The notes under the pieces: generated by a model
What the model was told of the DNA's origin: nothing
Seen by the model: the letters and a program-made list of their open reading frames with translations, nothing else
Database searches by the model: none
Shown here: positions 36,615-45,663 of the stretch, one piece after another
How the letters are laid out: the number at the start of each line of letters is the position of its first letter
Numbering within the stretch: the stretch's first letter is position 1
Position numbers and translations under genes: made by a program
Source: CAIKBL01 sp964555355
GTDB lineage: Bacteria > Pseudomonadota > Gammaproteobacteria > Ga0077536
Reading direction: 5' to 3'
Assembly (NCBI GenBank): GCA_964555355.1
Contig: CAZKRY010000019.1
Span: forward strand, 1 to 64,000
Length of the DNA stretch: 64,000 nt

Positions 36615-36911
36615 CTATCGCGAAACGTCGTTCGAACGATGAGACGGTTGATCTATGTCATAGGGTTCGGAAGGGTAGACGAACGCCACGGCGATCACCG
36701 CACTGGCGCCGGTCAATAACCAAAAGAGGAAAAACCCAATTGTGTACGCAGCCATCCGGCTTACTTCCGGAAACGGCACACAGTACTTGAGATCCATCGG
36801 ATCTATCACCGAGAAAAATACCCCCGTCGCGACCGCCGCCATCAAAAAACTGATCCACGCTACCGCGCCGAAGCGCGGGCCAGGGGGGATCCAACGGGTT
36901 TTGTCGAGCAT
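36615..36911 (-). CDS. Small two-helix membrane protein in the cco operon
   Basis: The protein has 98 aa and starts at ATG 36911, immediately after the ccoP stop codon (a GTG one codon upstream is possible). Two membrane segments (FGAVAWISFLMAAVATGVFFSV and MAAYTIGFFLFWLLTGASAVI) frame a polar loop containing DPMDLKYCVPFPEV. I do not recognise a named family. Placement between ccoP and ccoG makes it a candidate oxidase assembly or accessory subunit. Confidence 0.72.
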   Translation of the reverse strand: MLDKTRWIPPGPRFGAVAWISFLMAAVATGVFFSVIDPMDLKYCVPFPEVSRMAAYTIGFFLFWLLTGASAVIAVAFVYPSEPYDIDQPSHRSNDVSR

Positions 36912-36916
36912 CACAC

Positions 36917-37843
36917 CTAGTCTTCGACGTGTTCCGGCGCTGTCGCGCTTTTCATTCCAAGTACATACGCCGCGAGGACATGCACCTTGGATTCTCCGAG
37001 CAAATCCTTATGCGCAGGCATTTTGTTCTGCGCACCGTGCTCAATGGTGCGCGCGATGACTTCCGTGCTACCGCCATGAAGCCAAATATCATCCGTGAGG
37101 TTCGGCGCGCCGATGAGTGGGTTCCCTTTACCGTCCGGACCATGACAAGCGACGCAATTTGCCTTAAAGACTTCGGCACCGGCCGCCGCCAGGGTTGTAT
37201 CCACCTGGCGGCCGGACAGGCTTTCCACATACGCAACTAATCCTTGGCGCGCGTCCGCCGGAATGATCGCGCCCCAGGCCGGCATCACACCCTGACGTCC
37301 GTCCATGATGGTTGCTTTGACCGCCGCTGGGTCGTTGCCATACAACCAGTCGTCGTCACGTAAATTCGGAAAGCCGCGCGCGCCGCGCGCATCCGAGCCA
37401 TGACAATTAGAACAGTAGCTATTGAACAAACGCGCGCCGACTTTGCGCGCGGCGGGGTCTTGCGCCAGCTTCGCGAGGTCGGTTTCGGCGAAGCGGGCGA
37501 ACAGCGGCGCGTACTTGGCATTCGCGGCCTGCATTTCCTGCTCGTATTGATCGAGCTGTGACCACTTCAAGAAACCGGACAGCGCACCGAGCCCCGGATA
37601 GGCAAGCAAGTACAGCAACCCCCAAACCAGCGTGAGATAAAACAGATTCAGCCACCACCGCGGTAATGGATTGTTGTACTCCCGCAGATCGCCATCCCAC
37701 ACATGGCCAGACGTTTCTTCCGGGTCCGCACCCGCCGCGCGTCGGGACGACAGCCAACTCGCGAGCAAGTAAAGGCCGATGAGGCTGACTATCGTAACGG
37801 CGGCGATAAACCAGCTCCAGGCGGGATGATTAAAATCAGCCAC
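36917..37843 (-). CDS. ccoP: Cytochrome cbb3 oxidase subunit III, CcoP (di-haem)
   Basis: The protein has 308 aa from GTG 37843, which has caggag 9 nt upstream and overlaps ccoQ; the longer frame to 37945 adds 34 residues that no CcoP has. After an N-terminal tether helix come two c-type haem sites, YCSNCHGSDARG and NCVACHGPDG, each with a distal methionine region (GVMPAWG, NKMPAHK). It carries electrons to CcoO and CcoN. Confidence 0.95.
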   Translation of the reverse strand: MADFNHPAWSWFIAAVTIVSLIGLYLLASWLSSRRAAGADPEETSGHVWDGDLREYNNPLPRWWLNLFYLTLVWGLLYLLAYPGLGALSGFLKWSQLDQYEQEMQAANAKYAPLFARFAETDLAKLAQDPAARKVGARLFNSYCSNCHGSDARGARGFPNLRDDDWLYGNDPAAVKATIMDGRQGVMPAWGAIIPADARQGLVAYVESLSGRQVDTTLAAAGAEVFKANCVACHGPDGKGNPLIGAPNLTDDIWLHGGSTEVIARTIEHGAQNKMPAHKDLLGESKVHVLAAYVLGMKSATAPEHVED

Positions 37844-38033
37844 GGGAACTCTCCTGTTTGCTGAAATTTTGGTGAGCGGGGATCTGATCACCGTCATCTT
37901 CGAGTGGCAGCCGTGCGGCCGCCTCAAATTCCGACTTGCGCGCACCGCTGAATGCCCACCACACCACGCCGACGAACACAGCAGCCACGAACACGGTCCA
38001 CGCGGAAAGTAGGTTGGAGATAAATGAATTCAT
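37836..38033 (-). CDS. ccoQ: CcoQ/FixQ subunit of cbb3 oxidase
   Basis: The 65-aa protein starts at ATG 38033 (a longer frame to 38099 lies inside ccoO). It has one membrane helix (AWTVFVAAVFVGVVWWAF) and a charged tail, EAAARLPLEDD, typical of CcoQ. It sits between ccoO and ccoP and overlaps the ccoP start by 8 bp. Confidence 0.9.
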   Translation of the reverse strand: MNSFISNLLSAWTVFVAAVFVGVVWWAFSGARKSEFEAAARLPLEDDGDQIPAHQNFSKQESSRG

Positions 38034-38043
38034 AATTGCGTGC

Positions 38044-38661
38044 TCATTGCTTGAAGCTAACTGTCGTACCCAACCCTTGGAGGTAGGCAACCACGGCATC
38101 GAGTTCGTTCTTGTTGGCTAGCAACGTGGGTGCGCTGGCGATGTCCTCATCGCTATACGGCACCCCAACCTTGCGCAGCGCGCGCATCTTGGCTTGCGTC
38201 AGTTCCGGGTCGAGCACCGCGTCTTTAAGCCACGGATAAGCCGGCATGATTGATTCCGGCACCACATCACGTGGATTTTCTAGATGAATTCGATGCCACT
38301 CGTCGCTATAACGTCCGCCGACTCGCGCGAGATCAGGCCCGGTACGTTTGGAACCCCATTGAAACGGATGGTCGTAGACAAACTCACCTGCTACCGAATA
38401 GTGGCCATAACGTTCGGTTTCGGCGCGAAACGGGCGGATCATTTGCGAATGGCAGACATAACAACCTTCCCGGATATAGACATCGCGGCCGTTCAGTTGC
38501 AAGGCGTCGTTAGGCTTCAAACCCGCCACCGGTTGAGTCGTCGAACTCATGTGAAAAAGCGGAATGATTTGCACCAAGCCGCCGATGCTGATGACGACCG
38601 CGATCAGCACCAACATAAAACCGAGGTTCTGCTCAATTTTGTCGTGGAACGACGCCATCAT
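38044..38661 (-). CDS. ccoO: Cytochrome cbb3 oxidase subunit II, CcoO (mono-haem)
   Basis: The 205-aa protein has an N-terminal anchor helix and the haem c motif EGCYVCHSQMIRPF, followed by the conserved HPFQWGSKRTGPDLARVGG segment and a late methionine, SIMPAYPWL, as axial ligand. The start ATG has gggaga upstream. It lies 43 bp after ccoN. Confidence 0.96.
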   Translation of the reverse strand: MMASFHDKIEQNLGFMLVLIAVVISIGGLVQIIPLFHMSSTTQPVAGLKPNDALQLNGRDVYIREGCYVCHSQMIRPFRAETERYGHYSVAGEFVYDHPFQWGSKRTGPDLARVGGRYSDEWHRIHLENPRDVVPESIMPAYPWLKDAVLDPELTQAKMRALRKVGVPYSDEDIASAPTLLANKNELDAVVAYLQGLGTTVSFKQ

Positions 38662-38704
38662 TGTTCTCCCATTGTTCTTGTTAGGTTCGTTGCGCCATTC
38701 AAAC

Positions 38705-40141
38705 TCAATGCGCAGTCGCCGGCAGGGGTACTTGGTCGGTTGCGATCTCCGCGCCGCTGACGGTTCTGGCCAGGTTGTAGGCCATGATCAGCGTACCGGC
38801 GAGGAACATCGCACCACCCAGCAAGCGAATGATGTAAAACGGATGCATGGCGACCACCGTTTCGATGAAGGCATAGGTCAAGGTGCCGTCGTCGTTCACC
38901 GCGCGCCACATCAAACCCTGCATGATGCCGGCCACCCACATCGACGTGATGTACAGGACAATACCGAGGGTGGAAGTCCAGAAATGCACTTCAACGAGGT
39001 GCAAGCTGTATAACTTGCGCCCATACAAGCGCGGAATCAGGTAGTACATGCAGCCGAGCGACACGAAAGCGACCCAGCCGAGCGCGCCGGAATGCACATG
39101 ACCAATGGTCCAATCCGTATAATGCGAGAGAGCGTTGACGGTTTTGATCGACATCATCGGTCCTTCAAACGTCGACATGCCGTAGAAGGACACGGAGACA
39201 ATGAGAAAACGCAAGACCGGATCCGTGCGCAACTTATGCCACGCGCCGGATAAGGTCATGATGCCGTTGATCATGCCGCCCCAAGAGGGCGCGAGCAGAA
39301 TGACCGACATGACCATGCCCAACGACTGCGCCCAATTCGGCAGCGCGGTGTAATGCAAGTGGTGCGGGCCGGCCCAGATATACGTAAACACCAACGACCA
39401 GAAATGCACCACGGACAAGCGGTATGAATACACCGGCCGGTCGGCTTGCTTCGGAATAAAGTAATACATCATGCCGAGAAAGCCGGCGGTCAAAAAAAAG
39501 CCTACTGCATTGTGCCCGTACCACCATTGCACCATGGCGTCCTGCACACCGGCATACATCGAATAAGACTTCAGTAGATTCACGGGCATCGCCATGCTGT
39601 TGACGATGTGCAACATCGCGACAGTGACAATGAACGCCGCGAAAAACCAGTTCGCGACATAAATATGTTTAATGCGCCGTTTGATGATCGTGCCGAAAAA
39701 GACCACCGCGTAAGCCACCCATACAATGGTGATCAAAATGTCGATCGGCCACTCGAGTTCGGCATACTCCTTGGAAGTGGTGATGCCGAGGGGCAATGTG
39801 ATGGCCGCCAACACAATGACGAGTTGCCACCCCCAAAACGTAAACGCCGCCAATGAATCACTACATAGGCGCACATGGCAGGTGCGTTGCACGACATAAT
39901 AAGAGGTTGAAAACAACGCGCAGCCGCCGAAGGCGAAAATCACCGCATTGGTGTGCAGAGGCCGCAAACGCCCGAAGGATAGCCAAGGAACATCGAAGTT
40001 GAGCGCCGGCCAGCACAGTTGCGCCGCAATGACGACACCGACCAACATGCCGACGATGCCCCACACAATTGTCATCCACGCGAATTGCCTGACCACCGCG
40101 TAGTTATAGGTCTCGTTCAACATCGTTGACTCTGCGTTCAT
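38705..40141 (-). CDS. ccoN: Cytochrome cbb3 oxidase catalytic subunit I, CcoN
   Basis: The 478-aa protein has about 12 membrane helices. Ligands of low-spin haem b, CuB and high-spin haem b3 appear in LRPLHTNAVIFAF, QWWYGHNAVGFFLT, AGPHHLHYT and DWTIGHVHSGALGW. The cross-linked tyrosine region is TYIWAGPHH. It is the high-affinity, oxygen-reducing, proton-pumping core of cbb3 oxidase. First gene of ccoN-O-Q-P-(98 aa)-G-H. Confidence 0.97.
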   Translation of the reverse strand: MNAESTMLNETYNYAVVRQFAWMTIVWGIVGMLVGVVIAAQLCWPALNFDVPWLSFGRLRPLHTNAVIFAFGGCALFSTSYYVVQRTCHVRLCSDSLAAFTFWGWQLVIVLAAITLPLGITTSKEYAELEWPIDILITIVWVAYAVVFFGTIIKRRIKHIYVANWFFAAFIVTVAMLHIVNSMAMPVNLLKSYSMYAGVQDAMVQWWYGHNAVGFFLTAGFLGMMYYFIPKQADRPVYSYRLSVVHFWSLVFTYIWAGPHHLHYTALPNWAQSLGMVMSVILLAPSWGGMINGIMTLSGAWHKLRTDPVLRFLIVSVSFYGMSTFEGPMMSIKTVNALSHYTDWTIGHVHSGALGWVAFVSLGCMYYLIPRLYGRKLYSLHLVEVHFWTSTLGIVLYITSMWVAGIMQGLMWRAVNDDGTLTYAFIETVVAMHPFYIIRLLGGAMFLAGTLIMAYNLARTVSGAEIATDQVPLPATAH

Positions 40142-40262
40142 CGAGAAACACCTCGTCCGATTCTTGTTCGTGGTCTTGCTCGCGCCGAGGTGGATTGCAG
40201 AGATGCCCCTGAATCAAAGGCGCGGTAGGCCTGAATTGTGCGGGTGCGTGCAATGACGAGCC

Positions 40263-40276
40263 CTGATCTGTGTCAA
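40263..40276. promoter_or_regulatory. FNR/FixK-type box shared by ccoN and ccoI
   Basis: ctgatctgtgtcaa, read as TTGACACAGATCAG on the minus strand, matches 8 of 10 fixed positions of TTGAT-N4-ATCAA. Centred at 40269.5, it lies exactly 41.5 bp upstream of possible starts in both directions. Toward ccoN the matching -10 would be cacaat (40235-40240); toward ccoI it would be gatact (40299-40304). Class II FNR activation uses this spacing. It could serve both divergent operons, although the -10s are weak. Confidence 0.6.
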
Positions 40277-40344
40277 CGGTTCCTACAATTGAAAGTCGGA
40301 TACTGATCGTGTGCCGGTATGGCATTTCATAATTCGCGAAGCGC

Positions 40345-42831
40345 ATGCCGTCATCCGCCGCTGTTCTCAAATCGGATATCTCCGCGCGTCTGCCGACGCG
40401 CACGGGAAAAATCGTCTGCTTTCATTGCGGTTTGACAGTACCGCCCAGGGTCGAGTGGTGGATTGATTACGACGGCGCAAGGCGGCCGCTGTGTTGCGCC
40501 GGTTGCCAGGCAGTGGCGGAAACGATTTTGACGCATGGGTTGGATGCGTATTATCGCGAAAGGAGTGCGGTCGCGGCACGACCCGCGGCAATGTCGCCTA
40601 CGCTGGATGCAATGTTGGGCGCGCTTGATTCGCCCGCATTGCAGCAGCAATACGCGGCGAGCGAAGACCAAGCTGCCGGAGCGACGACGGCGTTAGCGCT
40701 GGAGGGGCTGACCTGTGCGGCGTGTGCCTGGTTGCTCGAGAAGCGCTTAGCACAGATCGAAGGTATTACCAGCGCCCGCGTGAACTATGCCAGCCAACAA
40801 GCGGAAATCGCTTGGGATGCCGCGCGCGTGCCATTCAGCCAAATACTGCGCGCCATCCGCAATCTTGGTTTTGAAGCGGCGCCGCTTGCACTCAGTGAAC
40901 GGCGCACCGCGCTCGCCGCGCATTACCGGCGAGAGTTAACCCGGTTCGGTATCTCCGCGCTATTTGCCATGCAAGTCATGATGATCGCCGCCGCGTTCTA
41001 TTTCGATGCGCCCCCTGAGCGGGAACCGATGACGGGGGTGCTCAATTGGTTGTCGGCGGCGCTTGCCGTGCCCGTTGTCACGTATGGCGCGTGGCCGTTT
41101 TATCGTGGTGCCTGGCGGGCATGGCGCGCGCGAGGCGTGACGATGGATGTGCCGATTTCGCTCGCCATTGTTCTGGGTTATGGCGGTAGCCTGGTCGCGC
41201 TGCGTGATCTCGCCGGTGTCGTCTATTTCGATTCGATCACCATGTTTATTAGCTTGCTATTGCTTAGTCGCTTGCTGGAACTCGGCGCCTTGCGTCGAAG
41301 CGGCGTATACCTTGATTCGCTTGCGCGCGTGGTGCCGTCCAAGGTTCAGCGATTTGGTAGAAGTGGGCAAATTGACGAAGTCTTCACTGACACATTGGCG
41401 ATTGGTGAGTGTATTCGTGTGAGGACCGGCGAAGTCATCCCCTGCGACGGCATCGTACGCAATGGGTACTCTGGCGTGGACGAGAGCGTACTGACGGGTG
41501 AGTCGGTAGCGGTCACTAAAAAGCCTGGCATGCGCGTTGTGAGGGGAAGTACCAATCAAGAGTCTTCGCTTGATATCGAAGTCACTGCGGTAGGGCGCGC
41601 TACCGCGCTCGCACAGATTGCGGATGTCGCGCAACGGGCGTTAGCGGCCAAGCCACATACCACGCTGGAAGCGGAGCGCGTCGCGAGTGCGTTTATTTGG
41701 ATTGTACTGGCGCTTGCCGGGATCACAGCGGCTTTCCATGGTCTTTGGCGCGGCGAGCCTTGGCTTGCGCCGACGCTGGCCGTACTGGTGATTTCCTGCC
41801 CGTGCGCACTCGCGTTGGCGGTGCCTACGGCGATCAATACCGCAATGAGTGTGCTCCTGCGCCACGGTGTTTTAGTCGTGCGTCCGGATGCCTTGCGCGC
41901 CTTGGCGCGCGCGCGCGCGATTGCCTTTGATAAAACGGGCACGTTAACCAAAGGTAGGTGCCGACTCGCGCAACTCATCGTCCATCCCACGCCTATGGAA
42001 CGCGACGAGGTTCTGGCGATAGCCATGGCGTTAGAAGCAGGAACGACGCATCCCATTGGTACCGCATTACAGGCGGTACGCTGCGCTCGTCGTTACGCGG
42101 CTGACGAAGTTACCAACACCCCAGGCCACGGGGTGTCGGGTGTCGTGAATGGGGTACGTTACTGGTTGGGCACGGCGACATTTGCGACGGCCGCGGGGAT
42201 CTCTGTCGAACTACCAAACTTAGTTGGCGCCACTCAGGTCGTATTGGCACGAGAGGGCGAATTGTTGGCGACGCTACGTTTCATCGATACCGTGCGATCG
42301 GAAGCGGCGGAGGTTGTGCGGTACTTCAAGTTGTGCGACATAACGTCCGCAGTGTTGAGCGGGGATCGGCGAGAAGTCGCCGAGTCGCTTGCAACGACGC
42401 TTGAAATCCCGCAGGTGTACGCGCCCCGCGCGCCTATGGAGAAAGTCGCGACGATTGCGCGGATGGCGGCGGCCGGTCAGACGGTGGTTGCCGTGGGCGA
42501 TGGAATCAATGATGCGCCGATGCTCGCGAGTGCGCAGGTCGGCGTCACGTTAGGCGCGGCGACGCACTATGCCAAACTAAATGCGGATATCGTCCTGCTG
42601 AAGTCAGATCTACGCGGACTTACTTTTGCGCACCGAGTCGCGCGGCGCATGCTGCGGATCTCGCGTCAAAATCTCGGCTGGGCATTTGCGTATAACGGGA
42701 TCGCGCTCGCATGCGCGCTTAGTGGTGTCATCACACCGTGGCTCGCGGCACTGGCGATGACTTTAAGCTCGTTGGTGATGGTTGGTAACGCCGCGCGATT
42801 GGCGCGCGTGAAGGAGTGGGAATGGAAATAA
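40345..42831 (+). CDS. ccoI: Copper-exporting P-type ATPase for cbb3 assembly, CcoI/FixI
   Basis: The 828-aa protein has an extra N-terminal Cys-rich domain (CFHCGLTVPP, LCCAGCQAV) typical of FixI, then a heavy-metal-associated domain with LTCAACAWLLEKRL. Further motifs are the CPC motif ISCPCALALAVPT, the phosphorylation site FDKTGTLTKG, the HP dipeptide TTHPIG and GDGINDAPML. It delivers copper to the periplasmic side for CcoN maturation. It is divergent from ccoN and shares an FNR-type site. It overlaps ccoS by 10 bp. Confidence 0.95.
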   Translation: MPSSAAVLKSDISARLPTRTGKIVCFHCGLTVPPRVEWWIDYDGARRPLCCAGCQAVAETILTHGLDAYYRERSAVAARPAAMSPTLDAMLGALDSPALQQQYAASEDQAAGATTALALEGLTCAACAWLLEKRLAQIEGITSARVNYASQQAEIAWDAARVPFSQILRAIRNLGFEAAPLALSERRTALAAHYRRELTRFGISALFAMQVMMIAAAFYFDAPPEREPMTGVLNWLSAALAVPVVTYGAWPFYRGAWRAWRARGVTMDVPISLAIVLGYGGSLVALRDLAGVVYFDSITMFISLLLLSRLLELGALRRSGVYLDSLARVVPSKVQRFGRSGQIDEVFTDTLAIGECIRVRTGEVIPCDGIVRNGYSGVDESVLTGESVAVTKKPGMRVVRGSTNQESSLDIEVTAVGRATALAQIADVAQRALAAKPHTTLEAERVASAFIWIVLALAGITAAFHGLWRGEPWLAPTLAVLVISCPCALALAVPTAINTAMSVLLRHGVLVVRPDALRALARARAIAFDKTGTLTKGRCRLAQLIVHPTPMERDEVLAIAMALEAGTTHPIGTALQAVRCARRYAADEVTNTPGHGVSGVVNGVRYWLGTATFATAAGISVELPNLVGATQVVLAREGELLATLRFIDTVRSEAAEVVRYFKLCDITSAVLSGDRREVAESLATTLEIPQVYAPRAPMEKVATIARMAAAGQTVVAVGDGINDAPMLASAQVGVTLGAATHYAKLNADIVLLKSDLRGLTFAHRVARRMLRISRQNLGWAFAYNGIALACALSGVITPWLAALAMTLSSLVMVGNAARLARVKEWEWK

Positions 42832-42962
42832 TTTATTTGCTGATCCTGATCTCCATTCCGCTTCTCGGCGTGATCGCATGGGCCTTCTGGTGGGCCGCCG
42901 ACAGCGGTCAATTTGAAGACATGGAGCGCGCGGCCGCGGAAGTGCTGCGCGAAGACGAGTAG
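42822..42962 (+). CDS. ccoS: CcoS cbb3 oxidase maturation protein
   Basis: The 46-aa product is MEIIYLLILISIPLLGVIAW, then AFWWAADSGQFEDMERAAAEVL and a short acidic end. One membrane helix followed by FWW..DSGQFDD is the CcoS signature. Its ATG lies within the last codons of ccoI (10-bp overlap), the usual arrangement. It is too short for ordinary ORF cut-offs. Confidence 0.93.
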   Translation: MEIIYLLILISIPLLGVIAWAFWWAADSGQFEDMERAAAEVLREDE

Positions 42963-42979
42963 TCAACAGCCGGCGCCAA

Positions 42980-43681
42980 TCAATACGCGTGATGCACATG
43001 CGATCCCGCCATCGGTAGGCTCGCGTAAAGCAGATACAGTCCGCCCGCGATTAAGAGGAGCGCGGCGAGTCTCGGGACGGCGGACGCGGCGAGACGCGCA
43101 CGCAAAAACGCTAACCCACGCATCGCGCCTAACATGCCCGGCAGGGTCCCGAGGCCAAAACAGAGCATCAGCAGCGCGCCTTTCGCAGGCGTGCCCTGTG
43201 CCGTACTTAAGCCCAACATCGAATACACGAATCCGCAAGGAAGCCAGCCCCACACAAGGCCCATGGCATAGCGTTTGGCAACGGTATTAGCCGGCAGCAG
43301 CGGGGCCGCAAGGAGTTGCAGGCGTCGCCAAAACGTGAGCCCCAATCGGCGCAGTGCATTGATGCCGGGTAACCAATCGAGCAGTGCGAGTGCACTCACG
43401 ACCAGTACGAACGCCGCGAACCAAAGGAGCAGGGCTCGTCCGGTTTGCGGAAAAAGCGACGCGACCAGGGTTTGCGAAGCGCCGGCGGCGATGGCGCCGG
43501 CGATGGCATAACTCGAAATCCGCCCAACATTGAACGCGAGCAAATGCGCGCTGAGCATACCGGGGACGTTGCTTGATCCACGCGGCGCGAACGCCAACAT
43601 CAAGCCCCCACACATGCCCCAGCAGTGTAAGGTACTGAGCATGCCAAGCACGCTCGCGAGCCAATAGGCGTTAGTGAACAT
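42980..43681 (-). CDS. SafE/DsbD_2-family membrane protein (COG2836)
   Basis: The 233-aa protein has six or more membrane helices. The N-terminal GMLSTLHCWGMCGGLMLAF motif contains the C-x3-C pair (HCWGMC) typical of this family, and the second half has WLPCGFVYSML. Such genes commonly follow ccoS and are thought to act in copper or thiol handling during oxidase assembly. It converges on ccoS. Close to a CcoS-associated family, but its transport substrate is not known. Confidence 0.85.
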   Translation of the reverse strand: MFTNAYWLASVLGMLSTLHCWGMCGGLMLAFAPRGSSNVPGMLSAHLLAFNVGRISSYAIAGAIAAGASQTLVASLFPQTGRALLLWFAAFVLVVSALALLDWLPGINALRRLGLTFWRRLQLLAAPLLPANTVAKRYAMGLVWGWLPCGFVYSMLGLSTAQGTPAKGALLMLCFGLGTLPGMLGAMRGLAFLRARLAASAVPRLAALLLIAGGLYLLYASLPMAGSHVHHAY

Positions 43682-43750
43682 CCCCGGCAGTTTACCGGGT
43701 TGGAGATCAAAGGCGCGCGCCGCGCGTGCGAACTTCCCTCGTTGAACAAT

Positions 43751-44389
43751 TTAAAGCGGAGCTTGATTCCGCTCGGCTAGCTGGGCGATAAGTCCTTCGG
43801 CGCCAACCGCGCCGAAATCTTTGGCGAAACCCGCGCGATAACTGATGACCAGGCTAACGCCGTTCAGTGTTACATCGCATACCTTCAAGCCTTCGGGCTG
43901 ACTGCGCACTTCGTAGTCAATCTGCACCGGCGGACCGCCGGTGGAGCGGGCGACTTCCGTGCGCACACGTACAGCGTCTTTGGTGAGTTCGCGCGGCGCC
44001 AAATAAGCGATCGTGGAATCTCGATAGTCATTGAGTGTCTTGGCATATGTGCGCAGCAGAAGCGTGCGGAACTCACCCACGAAGCGCGTGCGTTGCTCAC
44101 TCGAAAAGTCGCGCCATAAACGCCCGAGTGCGCGTTGCGCCATTAGCGTGAAATCGAAATGCGGCAGGATTATTTCTTTGGCACTGGTGAGCACGAGGGT
44201 CGGATCGGCGTCATTGGCGTCGGCATCGGCACGGAGCCGCGCTTGAAAGGTCTCTGCCGTGGTGCGCACCAACGCTTGGGCGGGCGATTCGCTGGCGGCG
44301 AAGCTCCGCTGGGTCAGTGCCGCGAGTAAAGTCAATATTCCGGCGCTCACAACGGCACGCCGTGTGCGATTGATATTCTCTGGTCTCAT
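43751..44389 (-). CDS. mlaC: MlaC-family periplasmic phospholipid-binding protein
   Basis: The 212-aa protein has a twin-arginine-like start (INRTRRAVVSAGILTLLAAL) and a signal peptide ending near SFAAS. The ABC toluene-tolerance/MlaC domain is visible in IILPHFDFTLMAQRALGRLWRDFS and IDYEVRSQPEGLKVCDV. MlaC shuttles phospholipid between the outer-membrane MlaA complex and MlaFEDB. Overlaps mlaD by 4 bp. Confidence 0.92.
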   Translation of the reverse strand: MRPENINRTRRAVVSAGILTLLAALTQRSFAASESPAQALVRTTAETFQARLRADADANDADPTLVLTSAKEIILPHFDFTLMAQRALGRLWRDFSSEQRTRFVGEFRTLLLRTYAKTLNDYRDSTIAYLAPRELTKDAVRVRTEVARSTGGPPVQIDYEVRSQPEGLKVCDVTLNGVSLVISYRAGFAKDFGAVGAEGLIAQLAERNQAPL

Positions 44390-44865
44390 GGTTTCGCGGG
44401 GTCGCTCTTCATTGTTTTGGAGTATAAAAATTCCTGCAACGTACGTTCCAGAATGACCGCAGACTGCGTCATTTCCAGTTCACCGCCATCGGCCACGTAA
44501 TCTTCCTCTCCGCCAGGCTCCAAGCTCACGTACTGTTCGCCCAAAAGTCCGGCGGTGTAGATGCTCGCCGAGGTGTCGCGCGGGATGTGATCGTAGCGGG
44601 CGTCAATCTTCATTTCGATGCGCGCTCGGAATCGCGTGGCGTCGTATTCGATCTTGGTCACCCGTCCCACCACCACGCCACTCATTTTGACCGGCGAACG
44701 CTCCTGTAAGCCGCCGATATTGTCAAAGCTCGCAGTGACGCGGTATCCCTCGGCGTTACCCATGGCATTGAGGTTGGCCACCTTAAGCGCGAGCATTAAC
44801 AGCGCGGCCAGTCCCAGTGCGACGAATGCGCCGACACCGATTTCGATCAGGCGTGTGTTGTACAT
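44386..44865 (-). CDS. mlaD: MlaD, MCE-domain subunit of the phospholipid transporter
   Basis: The protein has 159 aa from ATG 44865; a GTG at 44877 is an alternative that would place it 7 bp from mlaE. One N-terminal helix (IGVGAFVALGLAALLMLAL) is followed by a single MCE domain (ASFDNIGGLQERSPVKMSGVVVGRV ... YVSLEPGG). MlaD forms the hexameric periplasmic ring. Confidence 0.93.
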   Translation of the reverse strand: MYNTRLIEIGVGAFVALGLAALLMLALKVANLNAMGNAEGYRVTASFDNIGGLQERSPVKMSGVVVGRVTKIEYDATRFRARIEMKIDARYDHIPRDTSASIYTAGLLGEQYVSLEPGGEEDYVADGGELEMTQSAVILERTLQEFLYSKTMKSDPAKP

Positions 44866-44883
44866 AGTTTCAACCACTTTACC

Positions 44884-45663
44884 TTAATGAAACATGAGTC
44901 CGGTGAGGACAAAATCGAGCCCCAACACGGCGAGCGAAGAGTTAACCACCGTACGCGTGGTGGCCTGGGCGACGCCTTCCGAAGTCGGGATGGCATCGTA
45001 CCCTTCGAAGAGCGCGATCCAGGTCACCACTAAGCCGAACACCAAGCTTTTGATCACCACGCCATGGCCGATGTCGGCGACCAAATCGACGTGTAGCTGC
45101 ATCTGCGACCAAAACGCGCCGTCATCCACGCCCAGCATGCCAACGCCACAAAAGTATCCGCCCCAAATGCCGACCGCGGTAAATATCGCGGCGAGTAGCG
45201 GCATCGCCAGCAGGCCGGCCAGAAAACGCGGCGCCACGATACGAACTAACGGATTGACGCCCATCATTTCCAATGCCGCCAGCTGCTCGGTGGCTTTCAT
45301 CAAGCCGATTTCCGCGGTCAAGGCGGAGCCCGCCCGGCCCGCGAACAACAACGCCGTCAGCACCGGCCCAAGTTCTCGCGTGAGCGATTTTGCAACCACC
45401 ACGCCGAGTGATTCCTCCGTTCCAAACGCGACCAGCGTGTTGTAACCCTGCAGACCCAACACCATGCCGACAAACACGCCGGAGACGATGATAATCGTCA
45501 ACGATTGCACGCCCACGGACCATACTTGTGCCCATAGCAGTCGCACACGCGCCAGCGCGGCGCTTAAGCCGTACGACAGGTTGAGCAGAAAGAGGCTCGC
45601 GCGGCCAAGTCGTTCGATCGAGGTGAGCGTCGTGCGGCCGATTCCCGCCAGGGTCTCAATCAC
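44884..45663 (-). CDS. mlaE: MlaE, permease of the phospholipid ABC transporter
   Basis: The 259-aa MlaE/YrbE-family permease contains AGRAGSALTAEIGLMKATEQ and LEMMGVNPLVRIVAPR, the conserved cytosolic segments, and about five membrane helices. It pairs with the ATPase encoded upstream (overlap of 4 bp) and MlaD downstream. Confidence 0.95.
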   Translation of the reverse strand: MIETLAGIGRTTLTSIERLGRASLFLLNLSYGLSAALARVRLLWAQVWSVGVQSLTIIIVSGVFVGMVLGLQGYNTLVAFGTEESLGVVVAKSLTRELGPVLTALLFAGRAGSALTAEIGLMKATEQLAALEMMGVNPLVRIVAPRFLAGLLAMPLLAAIFTAVGIWGGYFCGVGMLGVDDGAFWSQMQLHVDLVADIGHGVVIKSLVFGLVVTWIALFEGYDAIPTSEGVAQATTRTVVNSSLAVLGLDFVLTGLMFH

